This document shows positions 62,558 to 64,000 of a stretch of DNA of 64,000 nucleotides, one piece after another. The position numbers and the translations under genes are program-made. The notes under the pieces are model-generated. The model saw only the letters and a program-made list of their open reading frames with translations. It had not been told where the DNA came from and searched no databases. Numbering within the stretch: position 1 is the first letter of the stretch; each line of letters starts with the position of its first letter. Source of the DNA: Paraburkholderia agricolaris (GTDB lineage Bacteria > Pseudomonadota > Gammaproteobacteria > Burkholderiales > Burkholderiaceae); contig NZ_QPER01000001.1 of assembly GCF_009455635.1 (NCBI RefSeq), forward strand, positions 806,001 through 870,000. The letters run 5' to 3'.

Positions 62558-62634
62558 TGGTGCGGCTGGCAGGATTCGAACCCACGACCCCTTGGTTCGT
62601 AGCCAAGTACTCTATCCAACTGAGCTACAGCCGC
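62558..62634 (-). tRNA. tRNA-Arg(ACG), copy 1
   Basis: 77-nt minus-strand gene: GCGGCTG acceptor, D-arm GCTCAGTTGGATAGAGT, anticodon loop CTACGAA (ACG), T-arm GGGTTCGAATCC, encoded CCA. Identical in sequence to copy 2. Confidence 0.97.
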
Positions 62635-62704
62635 ACGCTAAAGAGATGATGCCAGTTTCAGTGAAACTGCGCATAAATCCGGATAAAACAATCGGAGTAA
62701 AACA

Positions 62705-62728
62705 CAGGGCCTCCCCGGAGGGAGGCCC
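62705..62728. terminator. Terminator of tRNA-Arg copy 2
   Basis: AGGGCCTCCC-CGGA-GGGAGGCCCT downstream of copy 2 on the minus strand. Confidence 0.8.
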
Positions 62729-62737
62729 TCGAATAAG

Positions 62738-62814
62738 TGGTGCGGCTGGCAGGATTCGAACCCACGACCCCTTGGTTCGTAGCCAAGTACTCTATCCAAC
62801 TGAGCTACAGCCGC
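62738..62814 (-). tRNA. tRNA-Arg(ACG), copy 2
   Basis: Same 77 nt as copy 1, 103 bp to its right. Each copy has its own terminator, so they may be transcribed separately. Confidence 0.97.
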
Positions 62815-62934
62815 ACGCAGAAACGAGATTATAGCAAAGGTTTTGAAAAAGGGAAGCATGTAACTACGATTTGTCTCATTGCCCTGATCGTGTACCCTTG
62901 ATAGGCAGTCGTTTGCTGCGGTTACCGGATCATC

Positions 62935-63504
62935 ATGAACAAGGCCTTTGTCAAAGAGTCGAGTGAAGAGAATGACGACGATCTCGACGTCGCGCAGCCC
63001 GAAATCCCACCGGGTACGAAAAACTACATCACGCCTGCCGGCTACCGGCGAATGCGCGATGAACTGCTGCATCTGATCGATGTCGAGCGGCCGGAGGTGG
63101 TCAGACTGGTGTCGTGGGCAGCCTCGAACGGCGACCGCTCGGAAAACGGCGATTACATTTACGGCAAACGTCGTCTGCGAGAGATCGACCGGCGGATCCG
63201 CTTTCTGACCAAGCGACTCGATATTGCCGAGGTAGTCGATAGCAGCAAGCAGGAAAACGTCGATCAGGTTTTCTTCGGCGCGACCGTCGAATATGCAACG
63301 GAAGACGGCGAGGAGCATACCCTGACGATTGTCGGCGTCGACGAGGTCGATCTGGATGTCGGCCACGTGAGCTGGATCTCGCCCATCGCGCGGGCGCTGC
63401 TCAAGGCGAAAATTGGTGATACGGTGACTTTGTACACGCCGGCCGGCCCGCAGCCGATCGACATACTAGACGTCAAATATCCGCCGCCCGATACCGGCGG
63501 CTAG
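62935..63504 (+). CDS. greB: Transcription elongation factor GreB
   Basis: 189-aa factor that rescues backtracked RNA polymerase. The coiled coil (YITPAGYRRMRDELLHLI ... GDRSENGDYIYGKRRLREIDRRIRFL, in part) has the acidic tip residues and the GreB-type basic patch; the C-terminal FKBP-like domain ends near VDLDVGHVSWISPIARALL. A 25-residue acidic N-terminal extension precedes it. Divergent from the tRNA-Arg pair. Confidence 0.94.
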   Translation: MNKAFVKESSEENDDDLDVAQPEIPPGTKNYITPAGYRRMRDELLHLIDVERPEVVRLVSWAASNGDRSENGDYIYGKRRLREIDRRIRFLTKRLDIAEVVDSSKQENVDQVFFGATVEYATEDGEEHTLTIVGVDEVDLDVGHVSWISPIARALLKAKIGDTVTLYTPAGPQPIDILDVKYPPPDTGG

Positions 63505-63647
63505 GTCGTTATCGGCGTGTCGGAAGAGGCGGGTTGGAGTGCCCGTTTCGGGTTGTTGCGACACAAGCGGGGGCAATTTGCTCCGCTCGGCCTCGGGCAG
63601 CCAGCCCGTCTCGTTCTCGCCTGCAGCGCGTATTTTCGGTACGGCGT

Positions 63648-63676
63648 AAAAAAAGGCGCCGCGAACGGCGCCTTCG
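63648..63676 (-). terminator. Terminator of the porin gene
   Basis: AAGGCGCCG-CGAA-CGGCGCCTT with a long T-run on the minus strand (A-run at 63648-63654), just past the porin stop codon at 63701. Confidence 0.85.
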
Positions 63677-63700
63677 ATACTGCGGATGCTGCCAGCTGCT

Positions 63701-64000
63701 TCAGAAGCGGTGACGCAGACCTGCGGTCACAGCAACCTGGCTGTTCGTTGCCGATGCACCGCCCACGCCATTGATATTCGCAACCATGCCCGAACCTTCG
63801 TTCACGCGCTGGTACACACCCTGCAGGTACACGTCCGTACGCTTCGACAGTGCGTAGTCCGTTTGCAGGTTGAACTGGTTGTAGTTCGGACGCACGCCGT
63901 TGAGGCTTGCGCGCGTGTAGGTGTACGAACCCGCGAGGCTCAGTGCCGGTGTGAGCGAGTAGCGGCCATTCACTTCGAAGTTCTGGAAGTGAGCGCTGTT
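63701..64000 (-). CDS. Gram-negative porin, C-terminal part (cut by window)
   Basis: The last 100 or so residues of an outer-membrane trimeric porin of the Burkholderia OmpC/Omp32 type. Alternating strands are visible (YSLTPALSLAGSYTYTRASL, YNQFNLQTDYALSKRTDVYLQGVYQRV in part), and the chain ends in ...VAVTAGLRHRF, with the terminal Phe that directs assembly. The start lies right of the window. Confidence 0.9.
   Translation of the reverse strand, partial: NSAHFQNFEVNGRYSLTPALSLAGSYTYTRASLNGVRPNYNQFNLQTDYALSKRTDVYLQGVYQRVNEGSGMVANINGVGGASATNSQVAVTAGLRHRF

Noticed and set aside
62481..62834. Plus-strand open frame with the repeated peptide GAAGRIRTHDPLVRSQV
   Set aside because: It is antisense read-through of the two tRNA-Arg genes; the peptide repeat reflects the tRNA duplication.
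1..64000. CRISPR arrays and rRNA genes
   Set aside because: No regularly spaced repeat array and no rRNA-like stretch were seen; the direct repeats present are short and belong to mobile elements.

Overview
The window looks like a piece of a high-GC betaproteobacterial chromosome, most likely Paraburkholderia or Burkholderia sensu lato. The basis is the gene content and order (nusB-ribH-ribB, ribE-ribD-hemL, rph-rdgB-hemW facing yicC-gmk-rpoZ-relA/spoT, greB, two tRNA-Arg genes, a Gram-negative porin) and a long intergenic repeat around 38.3-39.8 kb of a kind I recognise from that group. The species call is inference.

Layout. (1) 1 to about 10.47 kb is the right-hand part of an integrative island. 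It holds a tyrosine integrase, a repeat- and hairpin-rich segment, a large CyRepA1/OBP-like primase-helicase, an Mrr-like nuclease, a DUF3892 protein, and a HigB / HigA-ImmA / beta-protein cassette under a perfect 16-bp palindrome. The right junction cuts a tRNA-Gly(CCC) gene in its anticodon arm. The left end lies outside the window. (2) 10.6-38.1 kb is core chromosome: YggT, EthD, DUF2520, a dehydratase, LysE, UbiD, a lytic transglycosylase, an aminotransferase, NusB/RibH/RibB-X, two LysR-led catabolic or transport clusters, an AraC-esterase pair, RibE/RibD and HemL. (3) 38.3-39.8 kb is a long intergenic repeat split by an intact IS30-family element with a 2-bp target duplication. (4) 39.8-43.6 kb carries an EVE-domain protein, a Bcr/CflA efflux pump, RidA and small secreted proteins. 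(5) 43,813-54,467 is a complete 10.65-kb P4-satellite-like element in the 3' end of tRNA-Ser(UGA). It has 16-bp att repeats, matching arm-type repeats at both ends, a serine recombinase with a res-like site, AlpA, Rha, a chain of overlapping small genes, a PriCT-Toprim-DUF927 primase-helicase and a P4-type integrase. The octamer TGTCTCCA is clustered near both ends. (6) 54.45-64 kb is core chromosome again, from tRNA-Ser to a porin cut by the window edge.

How parts work together. Both mobile elements pair a tyrosine integrase with their own replication enzyme and with repeats that look like replication or recombination sites, so both probably excise and replicate. Island 1 also carries a compact set of genes with anti-phage character. 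The most interesting unexplained signals are the roughly 190-nt run of six hairpins ahead of the island-1 primase-helicase, the inverted repeats flanking that gene, the HigB/HigA-ImmA/beta-protein cassette, and the TGTCTCCA clusters of the tRNA-Ser element. No CRISPR array, rRNA gene or recognisable FMN riboswitch was seen.
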